64,000 bases of DNA from an uncultured Bacteroidales bacterium. GTDB lineage: Bacteria > Bacteroidota > Bacteroidia > Bacteroidales > Bacteroidaceae. Where the stretch lies: assembly GCA_947303715.1 (NCBI GenBank), contig CAMYYY010000006.1, positions 1 to 64,000 on the forward strand, written 5' to 3'. Of this stretch, positions 1 through 8,804 are shown in pieces. The position numbers and the translations under genes were made by a program. Each line of letters begins with the position of its first letter. The stretch's first letter is position 1. The notes under the pieces are model-generated. The model was not told the origin of the DNA, did not search any database, and saw nothing but the letters and a program-made list of their open reading frames with translations.

Positions 1-75
1 TTTCCCATCTGAAGAAAAGCTTTTTCTGTCGTACGTAAAAGGCTCGTTGTCTGTGCGGAATCAAAGGATAGAAAA

Positions 76-156
76 TTTTCACTGCAATGAAAGAAAGTTT
101 TCACTGCAATGATTAATTCTTTTCATTGCGATGATTAATTCTTTTCATTGCGATGA
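76..156. repeat. Four direct repeats TTTTCAYTGCRATGA with exact 22-bp period
   Basis: Copies at 76-90, 98-112, 120-134, 142-156; spacers aagaaag / ttaattc / ttaattc. Confidence 0.85.
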
Positions 157-267
157 AAAAACGGTATTCTTTGATTTTGTCATTCTGATGTAAAAAAATA
201 CGATGAAAGAAATTCGTTTCATTCGGATAATTGGCCGTTTTAATAAATCAACGTGTAATGTTCTTTT

Positions 268-325
268 GTCGGCGAATTGGGCGAATTTGACGAATGGCGT
301 TGCGGCGTGGAGCTTCGCACGCCGA
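268..325. repeat. Dispersed 58-bp repeat copy A (partner at 62831-62888)
   Basis: gtcggcgaatt...cgaatt..acgaat...ttgcggcg..gagctt.gcacgccga; 47/58 identical to copy B by hand alignment; contains CGGCGTG/CACGCCG stem. Confidence 0.75.
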
Positions 326-342
326 ATGGATTCTTTTTTTGA

Positions 343-424
343 AACACGAATGACCATGAATAAACACGAATAATCCAAAAATTAATTCATGAAAAATTAG
401 TGGGTATTCATGGTTATTCGTGTT
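343..424. repeat. Inverted repeat, 20-bp arms (19/20)
   Basis: aacacgaatgaccatgaata (343-362) versus tattcatggttattcgtgtt (405-424). Confidence 0.8.
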
Positions 425-467
425 AAGAGAAAAAAAGAAAATTGGTGGCATTTGACGTTGTGCCGAC

Positions 468-522
468 AGCGTTTGATTCTATTTCCGTAGAGTTTGATTC
501 TGTTCTGCCAGCGTTTGATTCT
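468..522. repeat. Three direct repeats AGNGTTTGATTCT with exact 21-bp period
   Basis: Copies at 468-480, 489-501, 510-522. Confidence 0.85.
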
Positions 523-609
523 GCGCGCGAGGAATAATGGCAGCAAAGCTGCTCGAAACGAATACGGCTCTGACATAAAACCTGATTTGGGGTTAAAAAT
601 AGGAATATG

Positions 610-641
610 TTTGGTGGAATGAAAAGTTTGTATTATCTTCG
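610..641 (+). promoter_or_regulatory. Bacteroidetes-type promoter of fasciclin/SusCD operon
   Basis: TTTG (610-613), 20-nt spacer, TATCTTCG (634-641), 33 bp before the first lipoprotein ORF. Confidence 0.6.
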
Positions 642-673
642 CAGGCGAAAGAAAAAAAGTAAAAAATCATAGA

Positions 674-1153
674 ATGCGAATCATGAGAAAACATGTCTTA
701 CTCCTTGTCCAGACTATGGTGCTGACGCTGGCGATGGCCTCGCTGACAGCATGTCAGAAGGAGATCTACTCGGAATACCCGGCCTATGGCACGTTGTTTT
801 TCTCGGCCGACAGCATCGACTGGAAGGGCGAGCTGCATAGCACTCACTCGTTTGCCCCTGGGCAGACCGTGTATGTGGGTATCACCATCGAGAATGATGG
901 GGCGTACATCACCCGTGCCACGCAGACGTGGACGCTGCGCGGCCTGGATACGGACGAGGTGCGCACAGAGACCAAGAAGGTGGTTGACCCCGTGGGACAC
1001 GAACCCGTGTGGACCTTCACCGCTCCGATGGAGGAGGGGGAGTATAGCGTGACGTTCAAGGAGAAGTATTCCTTCTCGGCGCAGCAGAGGAACGGCACTA
1101 TCTTCGGCGAGTCGGCCACCTTGAGCAGTAAATTCCGCGTCCGCCAGAAATGA
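674..1153 (+). CDS. Small lipoprotein, gliding-motility/DUF-like, unknown function
   Basis: ORF with lipobox (LTAC), first gene of the co-directional operon. Confidence 0.75.
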   Translation: MRIMRKHVLLLVQTMVLTLAMASLTACQKEIYSEYPAYGTLFFSADSIDWKGELHSTHSFAPGQTVYVGITIENDGAYITRATQTWTLRGLDTDEVRTETKKVVDPVGHEPVWTFTAPMEEGEYSVTFKEKYSFSAQQRNGTIFGESATLSSKFRVRQK

Positions 1154-1248
1154 AAAACTGAAAAATGAAAAATAGAGTGCTTCAAATGCAAAGCAGAGAT
1201 GCGATACGTCGCGTCTCAAACCAAACAAGGATACGTGGATGCAGGGAG

Positions 1249-3792
1249 ATGCGATATGTAGCGTCTCTACTGGTCGTGTTGTCCTTTTGCCTTGCCGGCT
1301 GCCACGAGAATTACGTGCTTGACGAGCAGGAACCCGACTGGCTGGGCAGCAGCATCTACGACTACCTGAAAGAGGCGGGACACTACACGAACTTCGTCCG
1401 TCTCATTGACGACCTGGACTATGCGGAGGTGCTGGCGAAGACGGGCAGCAAGACGCTGTTCGTAGCCGACGATGCCGCCTTCGACGCTTTCTACAAGGAC
1501 AACGAGTGGGGCGTCAGCAGCTATGCCGGGCTGACGATGGCGCAGAAGAAGCTGTTGCTGAACTCGAACATGCTGAACAACGTCTACTATACCGACATGC
1601 TGGCTCGCGTGGAGGGTCCTGTGGAGGGCAAGTGCGTGCGCCGCACGACAGCCCAGAGCGTGATGGACTCGGTGGAGTGGGTGATGGCTGAGGATATGCC
1701 CGAGACGGACTTCTGGGATGTGCCACGCAGCAAGGGACGCATACTGCTGATGAAGGACAACACGGCTGCCCCGATGGTACACTTCGCCCAGAAATACATG
1801 ACCAACAACAGCATCACGGAGCGCGACTTCAGCATCCTGCACAACGGGCAGACGCGTACGAGCCGCAGCGAGGTATTCGTGAACGGGGTGCGCGTGGTGG
1901 AGCCGAACATCAAGTGCAAGAACGGCGTCGTCCACCGACTGGAGCACCTGCAGGTGCCGCTGGTGAACATGGCCGAGGCCATACACAAGGACGGGCAGTC
2001 GAGCGATTTTGCACGGCTGATGGACCGCTTTTGTGCCCCCTATTATAATGCAGCCGCCACGCTGGACTATCAGCGCCTGTACGGCGGCGAGGACTCGGTG
2101 TTCGTGAAGCGCTACTTCACCAGCCGCGGGCAGAACAACCTCGAGTTCCTGAGGACGCCTGCCGACACACTCGCCCTCGGCAGCCTGTTCTTCGACCCAG
2201 GCTGGAACAGCTACACCGCCGACAACCAGACCGACATGGAGGAGGACATGGGCGTGATGTTCGTGCCAACCGACGAGGTGCTGGCGCAATATTGGAACGA
2301 GGGAGGCGGACGCTTCCTGAAGGAGCGCTACGGCTCGTGGGAGAACGTGCCCGACCGTGTGCTCGACGACCTGGTCTCCAACCACATGAAGCAGTCGTTC
2401 GTGGGCAGCGTCCCCAGCAAGTTCTATCAGGTGAAGAACGACGGACAGGTGGATATGGGCGTGAAGGAGGAGAACGTGCTGCGCACGCAGATGTGCTGTA
2501 ACGGCGTGGTCTATTTCACCGACCGCGTCTATCCCCCCGTAGCCTACATCTCCGTCAGCGCCCCTACGCTGGTGAACGACAACATGCGTATCGCCGACTG
2601 GGCTATCGAGGAGCTGGAGTTCTATGCCTACCTTCGCTCAATGGACTCGTACTACAGCTTCATCCTGCCTACTGACGAGGCCTTGTCGCACTACATCGAC
2701 CCTATCTCGCTGGCGCAGGGCGAGCCGGAGGAGTATGAGTTCTACTATGACCAGAAGACGGCCAAGGTGGGAGCCCGCGTATTCGAATACGACCCTGAGA
2801 CGGGGATACGCGGAGCGCAGAAGCGCCTCATCGCCCCAGGCAACGCCATCGTGGCTGACCGTCTGGAGGATATCTTCGACTATCACATTATCGTCGATAC
2901 CATCGACCATTGCAAGGAAGGACGCATCTATTACCGCACGAAGGGCAACGGTACCGTAGTGGCCCGCTACGACGACGCGGCGCAGGCCTTCCGTCTCTAC
3001 GGCGGCTATCAGATGGATAGCGATAATCCTGCTGTAGTGCGCGAGGCCGACGTTTATGACTATACCCGCGAGGGCAACGGCAAGACCTACGTCACCGACG
3101 TCTGTCTGCAGCCTTCAATGAACTCGGTCTATAGCGCCATCCGCGAGCGGGCAGGGACGGACGAGGAGCCTGGGCCGTTCTACGAGTTCTTCCGCCTGAT
3201 GGAGGGCAGTTCAGCCGTCTTCTACAAGGACGAGGACTACGCCACCATCGACTACGCCGTCAAACCCTTCAACACCTACCATTATACCGTCTATGTGCCC
3301 GATAACGCTTCGGTGCGTCAGGCCATAGCCGACGGGCTGCCCACGTGGACATCCATCGAGGAACTGGTGGACTCGCTCCGCGACCTCGACGAGCGGGGGC
3401 TGCTGCCTGAGGAGGTGGTGATAGAGGACATCGAGGACTCGCTGGCAAACATCATCTCCGCCTTTGTGCAGTATCACATCCAGGATAACTCCGTCTATAT
3501 CGGGGGCGGGGCGAAGAGCGGCTCGTTCGAGACGTCGACCATGAACATCGAGACGCTGGCGTTCTACCGCTTGGGCGTCCGCTGCGACAACCAGAGCATC
3601 ACCATTACCGATGCTATGGGCAATGTGCGCCACGTGGTGACCTCCGACCCCAACCTCTATAATATCATGACGCGCGACTACCTGTTCAATACGAAGGACA
3701 TCCGCACCTCCACCCAGATAGAGACTTCGTCCTTTGCCGTTGTCCATCAGATAGATGGGGTGCTGTGGTATAAGAAAATAAATAATGAATAA
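1249..3792 (+). CDS. Fasciclin-domain lipoprotein
   Basis: Start moved to internal ATG: MRYVASLLVVLSFCLAGC lipobox; FAS1-like 'LIDDLDYAEVLAKTGSKTLFVADDAAFDAFY'. Confidence 0.75.
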   Translation: MRYVASLLVVLSFCLAGCHENYVLDEQEPDWLGSSIYDYLKEAGHYTNFVRLIDDLDYAEVLAKTGSKTLFVADDAAFDAFYKDNEWGVSSYAGLTMAQKKLLLNSNMLNNVYYTDMLARVEGPVEGKCVRRTTAQSVMDSVEWVMAEDMPETDFWDVPRSKGRILLMKDNTAAPMVHFAQKYMTNNSITERDFSILHNGQTRTSRSEVFVNGVRVVEPNIKCKNGVVHRLEHLQVPLVNMAEAIHKDGQSSDFARLMDRFCAPYYNAAATLDYQRLYGGEDSVFVKRYFTSRGQNNLEFLRTPADTLALGSLFFDPGWNSYTADNQTDMEEDMGVMFVPTDEVLAQYWNEGGGRFLKERYGSWENVPDRVLDDLVSNHMKQSFVGSVPSKFYQVKNDGQVDMGVKEENVLRTQMCCNGVVYFTDRVYPPVAYISVSAPTLVNDNMRIADWAIEELEFYAYLRSMDSYYSFILPTDEALSHYIDPISLAQGEPEEYEFYYDQKTAKVGARVFEYDPETGIRGAQKRLIAPGNAIVADRLEDIFDYHIIVDTIDHCKEGRIYYRTKGNGTVVARYDDAAQAFRLYGGYQMDSDNPAVVREADVYDYTREGNGKTYVTDVCLQPSMNSVYSAIRERAGTDEEPGPFYEFFRLMEGSSAVFYKDEDYATIDYAVKPFNTYHYTVYVPDNASVRQAIADGLPTWTSIEELVDSLRDLDERGLLPEEVVIEDIEDSLANIISAFVQYHIQDNSVYIGGGAKSGSFETSTMNIETLAFYRLGVRCDNQSITITDAMGNVRHVVTSDPNLYNIMTRDYLFNTKDIRTSTQIETSSFAVVHQIDGVLWYKKINNE

Positions 3793-3798
3793 TGAAAA

Positions 3799-6700
3799 AT
3801 GAAAAATAATATGTTTCGCATGCAACGTTTCGTACGAAGCCGTCTGTGCTTCTTATTCTTCATTCTTCATTTTTCATTTTTCATTTCTGCTGTTGCGCAG
3901 GGGGTGATAGTGAGCGGAACGGTCAGCGACGCCGAGGATGTGCTGATGATGGTGAACGTGGTGGAGATTAACGAGGAAAACCGCATTATCGAGGCTACGA
4001 CAACGGACATCAACGGTCAGTTCTCCATGCAGGTGAAGGACACGAGAGACCGCCTGCAGATATCCTATGTCGGCTATGCTACCCAGACGCTACCCATAGG
4101 CGATCGCCGCGTGTTCAACGTCACCTTGAAGGAAGACAACCTCATTGAAGAAGTCGTCATTCAGGCTGTCAAGAAAGAGAGCGCGGGCGGACTGGAGATT
4201 CCGGCGAGGGAGATGTCCATCGCAGCCCAGAGCCTCGATATGTCCGAGTTCGAGGGTTTGGGCATCACCTCCGTCGACGAGGCTATGCAGGGACGTATCG
4301 CCGGACTCGACATCGTCTTCAACAGCGGCAACCTCGGTAGCGGCACCACCATGCGTCTGCGTGGCGTCAGTTCCATCAACGGCAATAGCGAGCCCCTCAT
4401 CGTGGTGGACGGCAACGTCTTCGAGACTACCGGCAACGATAACTTCGATTATGCCAATGCCGACGAGGAGAAGTTCGCCGAGTTGCTTGCCGTCAACCCC
4501 GACGACATCGAGAGCATCAGCGTGCTGAAGGATGCTGCTGCCACAGCCGTCTGGGGCTCGCAGGGTGCCAATGGCGTCATTCAGATTAAGACCAAGCGCG
4601 GCAGCCAGGGCAGGACGCGCGTCACCTATAGCTATCGCCTCAATCTCACCCATCAGCCTCAAGGCATCCGCATGCTGAATGGCGACGACTACACCATGCT
4701 TCTCAAGGAGGCCTACTTCAACCCCGAGCAGAGCGACCACACCAGCAACATCATCGAACTCAACTACGACCCCTCGTTCAGCGAGTATCAGCAGTTCAAC
4801 AACAATACCGACTGGATCAGCGCCGTGCAGCAGTTGGGCGTGAAGAACAGCCACAGCCTCTCCCTTACTGGTGGCGGCGAAAAGGCCACGTTCCGCGTCA
4901 GCGGCAGTTGGGACAACGAGAGCGGCTCCATCATCGGTCAGCGTCTCGACCGCCTCAGCACTCGTGTCAACCTCGACTATTACGTCAGCGACCGCATCAA
5001 AATCTCCTCAGATTTCTCCCTTACCTACGTCGATAACGACAAAAACTACCCCTATCGCGAGAATAACAAGGACATTGGCATGCTTGGCATCGCCTACAAG
5101 AAGATGCCCAACCTCGCCATCTATGCCGAGACGTCTGACGGCACTCCTACCGACCGCTACTACTATGCCCTGCAGAGCATGTCTTCCGAGCTGAACGACC
5201 AGCGTGCGCTGCCCAATCCCGTCGCTGTGGCGCGTCTGGCCACAAACAAATATCGCACCTATACGCTCAACGCCCAATTTGAGCTGCAGTACGACCTGCT
5301 GAATCCCGATGAGAGCGGCCACCAGCTGCGCTATGCCGGACGCGTCCTGCTCAGCACTTTCAACGACTATACCGACATGTACTACCCCCGCGAGCTCTCT
5401 ACGGCCCAATGGTACGACTCGTCTGTCAACACCACCACGCAGTCGTCGGGCCGCAACCGCTCTTTCACTACTCGCCACACGCTCACCTTTACGCCAAAGT
5501 TTACGAATGACGACCATTTCTTCACCACGATGGTGCGTATGGAGCTTACCGATGGTAGCGGCGGCGACACGGGTACTACCACCTACGGCTTGCCCAATAA
5601 CATCCCTTCCGCTACAGCCCAAGGGCAGTTGGGCAATATGTGGACGAATCTCAGCCAATGGCGCAGCATCTACTTTACCTACTCCGGCCACTACAGCTAC
5701 AAGTCGAAATATGCACTTGACATCACCGCCCGTCTCGACGGTAGCACAAAGTTCGGCGCCGACAACCGCTGGGGCTTCTTCCCTGCCATTTCGGGTCGTT
5801 GGAACATCAGCGATGAGTCGTGGATGCAATGGTCCCGTCCCTGGCTCTCAATGCTCTCCATTCGTCCCGGTTGGGGACAGGTGGGCCAGCAGCCTGGCGC
5901 GCAATACCTCCACTTCAGCCGCTATGGCCGCGATACACAGTATATGGACATGCCCGCTGTCCGTCCCAATAACGTCCGCCTTACCGACCTCCGCTGGGAG
6001 ACCAAGACCACTTGGAACATCGGTACCGATATCGGGCTCTGGGACGACCTCATCACGATGGACATCAACGTCTACGACCAGCTCACCGACAATCTGTTGA
6101 TGCGCGACGTCCGCATCCCTACCTCCACAGGCTTCTCCTCCCTCGCGTGGAAAAACGTCGGTTCCATGCGCAATCAAGGCTGGGAACTGAACGTCAACGG
6201 CAATCAGGTGCTCAAGTTGGGAGAATTCAAGGCAGGCTTCAACCTTACCCTCGGCAACAACGTCAACCAGATAGTCCGCATGGACGAAACAACCCTAATG
6301 GGTCTCAACAGCGATTTTAATTTCGCCAACGGTTCGTACCTAACCCGTGTGCAGGTCGCCAATGCTTTCGGCTCTATCTACGGATTCCGTTACAAAGGCG
6401 TCTATCAGTATAGCGACTATATCCCCCGCGAGCAGGAAAGTGCTCCTGTGGCTCGCGATAAAGATGGAAATGTCATCGTCGATGAGGAGGGCAAGCCCAT
6501 TCCCATGATGTTCGACTACGATGACATTAAGTATGAGTTCAAGGGTGGCGATGCCATCTATGAGGACGTCAACCACGACGGAAACATCAACGAGCTCGAC
6601 ATCGTCTATCTCGGCAACTGTAACCCCAAGGTGACGGGTGGTTTCGGGTTCCGCTTCTACTACCGCCGCTGGTCGGCCAACGTACAGTTCAACTACCGCT

Positions 6701-7113
6701 ACGGCAGCAAAATCCTCAACATGGCTCGCATGAATGCTGAGAACATGTACAGCAACAACAACCAGAGCTATGCCGTCAACTGGCGTTGGCGTACGGAAGG
6801 TGATGTTACCACCATTCCCCGTGCCCTCCACTACGCCGGTTACAACTTCTTGGGTAGCGACCGCTTCGTAGAGGACGGCTCCTTCTGTCGCCTCAACTAC
6901 GCGCAGATCAGCTATTCCTTCCCGCCTACATGGATGAAACGTATTGGTGCCCAGAGTGCCTATGTCTCCATCTCGGGGAACAACCTTCTCAATTGGACGC
7001 GTTATAGTGGCGTTGATCCCGAAGTGGGTTACGGTAGCTACGGCCTCAGCAGCGACTATTCGCAGACACCTCGTGCCCGCTACTTCACCGGCAGTCTCAG
7101 CGTGACGTTCTGA
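3799..7113 (+). CDS. SusC-like TonB-linked outer membrane protein
   Basis: Signal peptide, carboxypeptidase-like domain, plug 'GVSSINGNSEPLIVVDGNVFE', 'LKDAAATAVWGSQGANGVIQIKTKRG', C-terminal aromatic 'SLSVTF'. Confidence 0.95.
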   Translation: MKNNMFRMQRFVRSRLCFLFFILHFSFFISAVAQGVIVSGTVSDAEDVLMMVNVVEINEENRIIEATTTDINGQFSMQVKDTRDRLQISYVGYATQTLPIGDRRVFNVTLKEDNLIEEVVIQAVKKESAGGLEIPAREMSIAAQSLDMSEFEGLGITSVDEAMQGRIAGLDIVFNSGNLGSGTTMRLRGVSSINGNSEPLIVVDGNVFETTGNDNFDYANADEEKFAELLAVNPDDIESISVLKDAAATAVWGSQGANGVIQIKTKRGSQGRTRVTYSYRLNLTHQPQGIRMLNGDDYTMLLKEAYFNPEQSDHTSNIIELNYDPSFSEYQQFNNNTDWISAVQQLGVKNSHSLSLTGGGEKATFRVSGSWDNESGSIIGQRLDRLSTRVNLDYYVSDRIKISSDFSLTYVDNDKNYPYRENNKDIGMLGIAYKKMPNLAIYAETSDGTPTDRYYYALQSMSSELNDQRALPNPVAVARLATNKYRTYTLNAQFELQYDLLNPDESGHQLRYAGRVLLSTFNDYTDMYYPRELSTAQWYDSSVNTTTQSSGRNRSFTTRHTLTFTPKFTNDDHFFTTMVRMELTDGSGGDTGTTTYGLPNNIPSATAQGQLGNMWTNLSQWRSIYFTYSGHYSYKSKYALDITARLDGSTKFGADNRWGFFPAISGRWNISDESWMQWSRPWLSMLSIRPGWGQVGQQPGAQYLHFSRYGRDTQYMDMPAVRPNNVRLTDLRWETKTTWNIGTDIGLWDDLITMDINVYDQLTDNLLMRDVRIPTSTGFSSLAWKNVGSMRNQGWELNVNGNQVLKLGEFKAGFNLTLGNNVNQIVRMDETTLMGLNSDFNFANGSYLTRVQVANAFGSIYGFRYKGVYQYSDYIPREQESAPVARDKDGNVIVDEEGKPIPMMFDYDDIKYEFKGGDAIYEDVNHDGNINELDIVYLGNCNPKVTGGFGFRFYYRRWSANVQFNYRYGSKILNMARMNAENMYSNNNQSYAVNWRWRTEGDVTTIPRALHYAGYNFLGSDRFVEDGSFCRLNYAQISYSFPPTWMKRIGAQSAYVSISGNNLLNWTRYSGVDPEVGYGSYGLSSDYSQTPRARYFTGSLSVTF

Positions 7114-7148
7114 AAAATGAAAGAATTATAAATTAGGAATTAGAAATT

Positions 7149-8792
7149 ATGAAAGGTGCTGATTATAAAAAGGAAAAGGGTTGCAGGAAGAAAAAGTATT
7201 CCTCATTCCTAATTCCTCATTTTTTAATTATCATTTTGCTCTCTTCTTGTTCAGATTTCCTGAACATCCTTCCGCTGAATGAGATCGTGCTGGAGAATTA
7301 CTGGACGAGCGAGGACGACGTAAATGCCATGCTCAGCTCATGTTACAGCCGCATGGCTTCCGACGACTTCGTGAAGCTTGCTTTTGTGTGGGGTGAGTTC
7401 CGTTCAGACAACATCGTACGTGGTCTCGGCACCAGTAACGAGGAAATAGAAATCCTTGAAGGCAACCTTCAGCCCACCCATAGCGTCACGCGCTGGAGTC
7501 CATATTACGACGTCATCAATCTTTGCAATACCCTATTGCATTATGCCCCTGATGTTCTTGACCGCGACCCCGATTTCAACGAGTCAGAATGGCTCGCCCT
7601 GCGTTCTGAGGCGCTTGCCATCCGCTCGCTCTGCTATTTCTACCTCGTCCGCACCTTCCGCGACATCCCCCTCGTGCTTACTCCTACCATCGACGACAAC
7701 ACCAGCTATCAGCAGGCGGCTGCATCGCCCGACGATGTACTTCGCCAGATTGTTGCCGACTTGCAAGAGGCCGAACGCTATGCCGTCAAACGTTTCAGCA
7801 AGGAGGAGTACAATCATGGCCGCATCACCCAGACTGCTGTTCAGGCTATTCTTGCAGATGTCTATCTATGGATGCAGCAGTATGACGATTGCATCACCTA
7901 TTGTGAGAAAGTCATTGCTTCCAAGGTAGATGAAGCCGAACGCCTTCGCCTCCGCTATGATGGAGATTATCCCCTCATCGGCAACCAAAAGGAGAACGCC
8001 ACCGCCGAGATGCACGAAGCCTACAACCGCATCTTCGGTCAAGGCAATTCGTTCGAGAGTATACTGGAACTCCAGTTCCGCGACTCCCAACAGTCCAACA
8101 CCATTATTCCCGGTTACTTCGGTCGTGCTACGTCACCTATCGGAGCCGTCTCGGCAGCCTCATTCATCTGCGATGGTGCCACCACGGGCAACCAGCTTTT
8201 TACCAAGAACGACTTGCGGGCGGTGGAGAATTTCAATGCCAAATCCACCAGTTTCTATCCTATTCAGAAATATGTGGTTAGCAACGTCGACAATCAGGAC
8301 CGCGTTACCTACATCACACTTGAGCTCACCCCTTGGATATTCTATCGCCTGACGGACGTGATGCTGATGGAGGCCGAGGCTCTTGTCCAATGCCATGACG
8401 GCGACGAACAGGATATGCGACGTGCCTTCCATCTCGTCACCTCTGTCTACAACCGCGCCAACATCGGTCAAGTTGCTCGCGACACGCTTACCTTCGATGC
8501 GTTCAACAGTCGTGCCAAGATGGAGAGCCTCGTACTTGAGGAGCGTCAGCGTGAACTGATGTTCGAGGGTAAACGTTGGTTCGATCTGGTTCGTAAGGCC
8601 CGCCGCGATGGTACCAACGGTCCTATGCTCGACCTGGCCAAACGCAAATACACCTATCCCGATGCTGTCAAAAGCAAATGGATAAAGCCCGATATGCTTT
8701 ACTTCCCTATCAACGAGGATGAACTTAAGGTCAACCTTGCGCTCCACCAAAATCCTGGCTACGACATGGGTGAAACGATAAAAAGAAATTAG
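7149..8792 (+). CDS. SusD-like outer membrane lipoprotein
   Basis: Lipobox LLSSC, 'VYNRANI', 'LEERQRELMFEGKRWFDLVR' SusD signature. Confidence 0.95.
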   Translation: MKGADYKKEKGCRKKKYSSFLIPHFLIIILLSSCSDFLNILPLNEIVLENYWTSEDDVNAMLSSCYSRMASDDFVKLAFVWGEFRSDNIVRGLGTSNEEIEILEGNLQPTHSVTRWSPYYDVINLCNTLLHYAPDVLDRDPDFNESEWLALRSEALAIRSLCYFYLVRTFRDIPLVLTPTIDDNTSYQQAAASPDDVLRQIVADLQEAERYAVKRFSKEEYNHGRITQTAVQAILADVYLWMQQYDDCITYCEKVIASKVDEAERLRLRYDGDYPLIGNQKENATAEMHEAYNRIFGQGNSFESILELQFRDSQQSNTIIPGYFGRATSPIGAVSAASFICDGATTGNQLFTKNDLRAVENFNAKSTSFYPIQKYVVSNVDNQDRVTYITLELTPWIFYRLTDVMLMEAEALVQCHDGDEQDMRRAFHLVTSVYNRANIGQVARDTLTFDAFNSRAKMESLVLEERQRELMFEGKRWFDLVRKARRDGTNGPMLDLAKRKYTYPDAVKSKWIKPDMLYFPINEDELKVNLALHQNPGYDMGETIKRN

Positions 8793-8804
8793 AAATCAAG
8801 GATT

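Noticed and set aside
145-451. Two minus-strand ORFs at the left end
   Set aside because: They overlap the dispersed and inverted repeats; no coding signal or domain.
1267-2385. 372-aa minus-strand ORF under the first fasciclin gene
   Set aside because: His/Val-rich shadow frame of a high-GC coding sequence.
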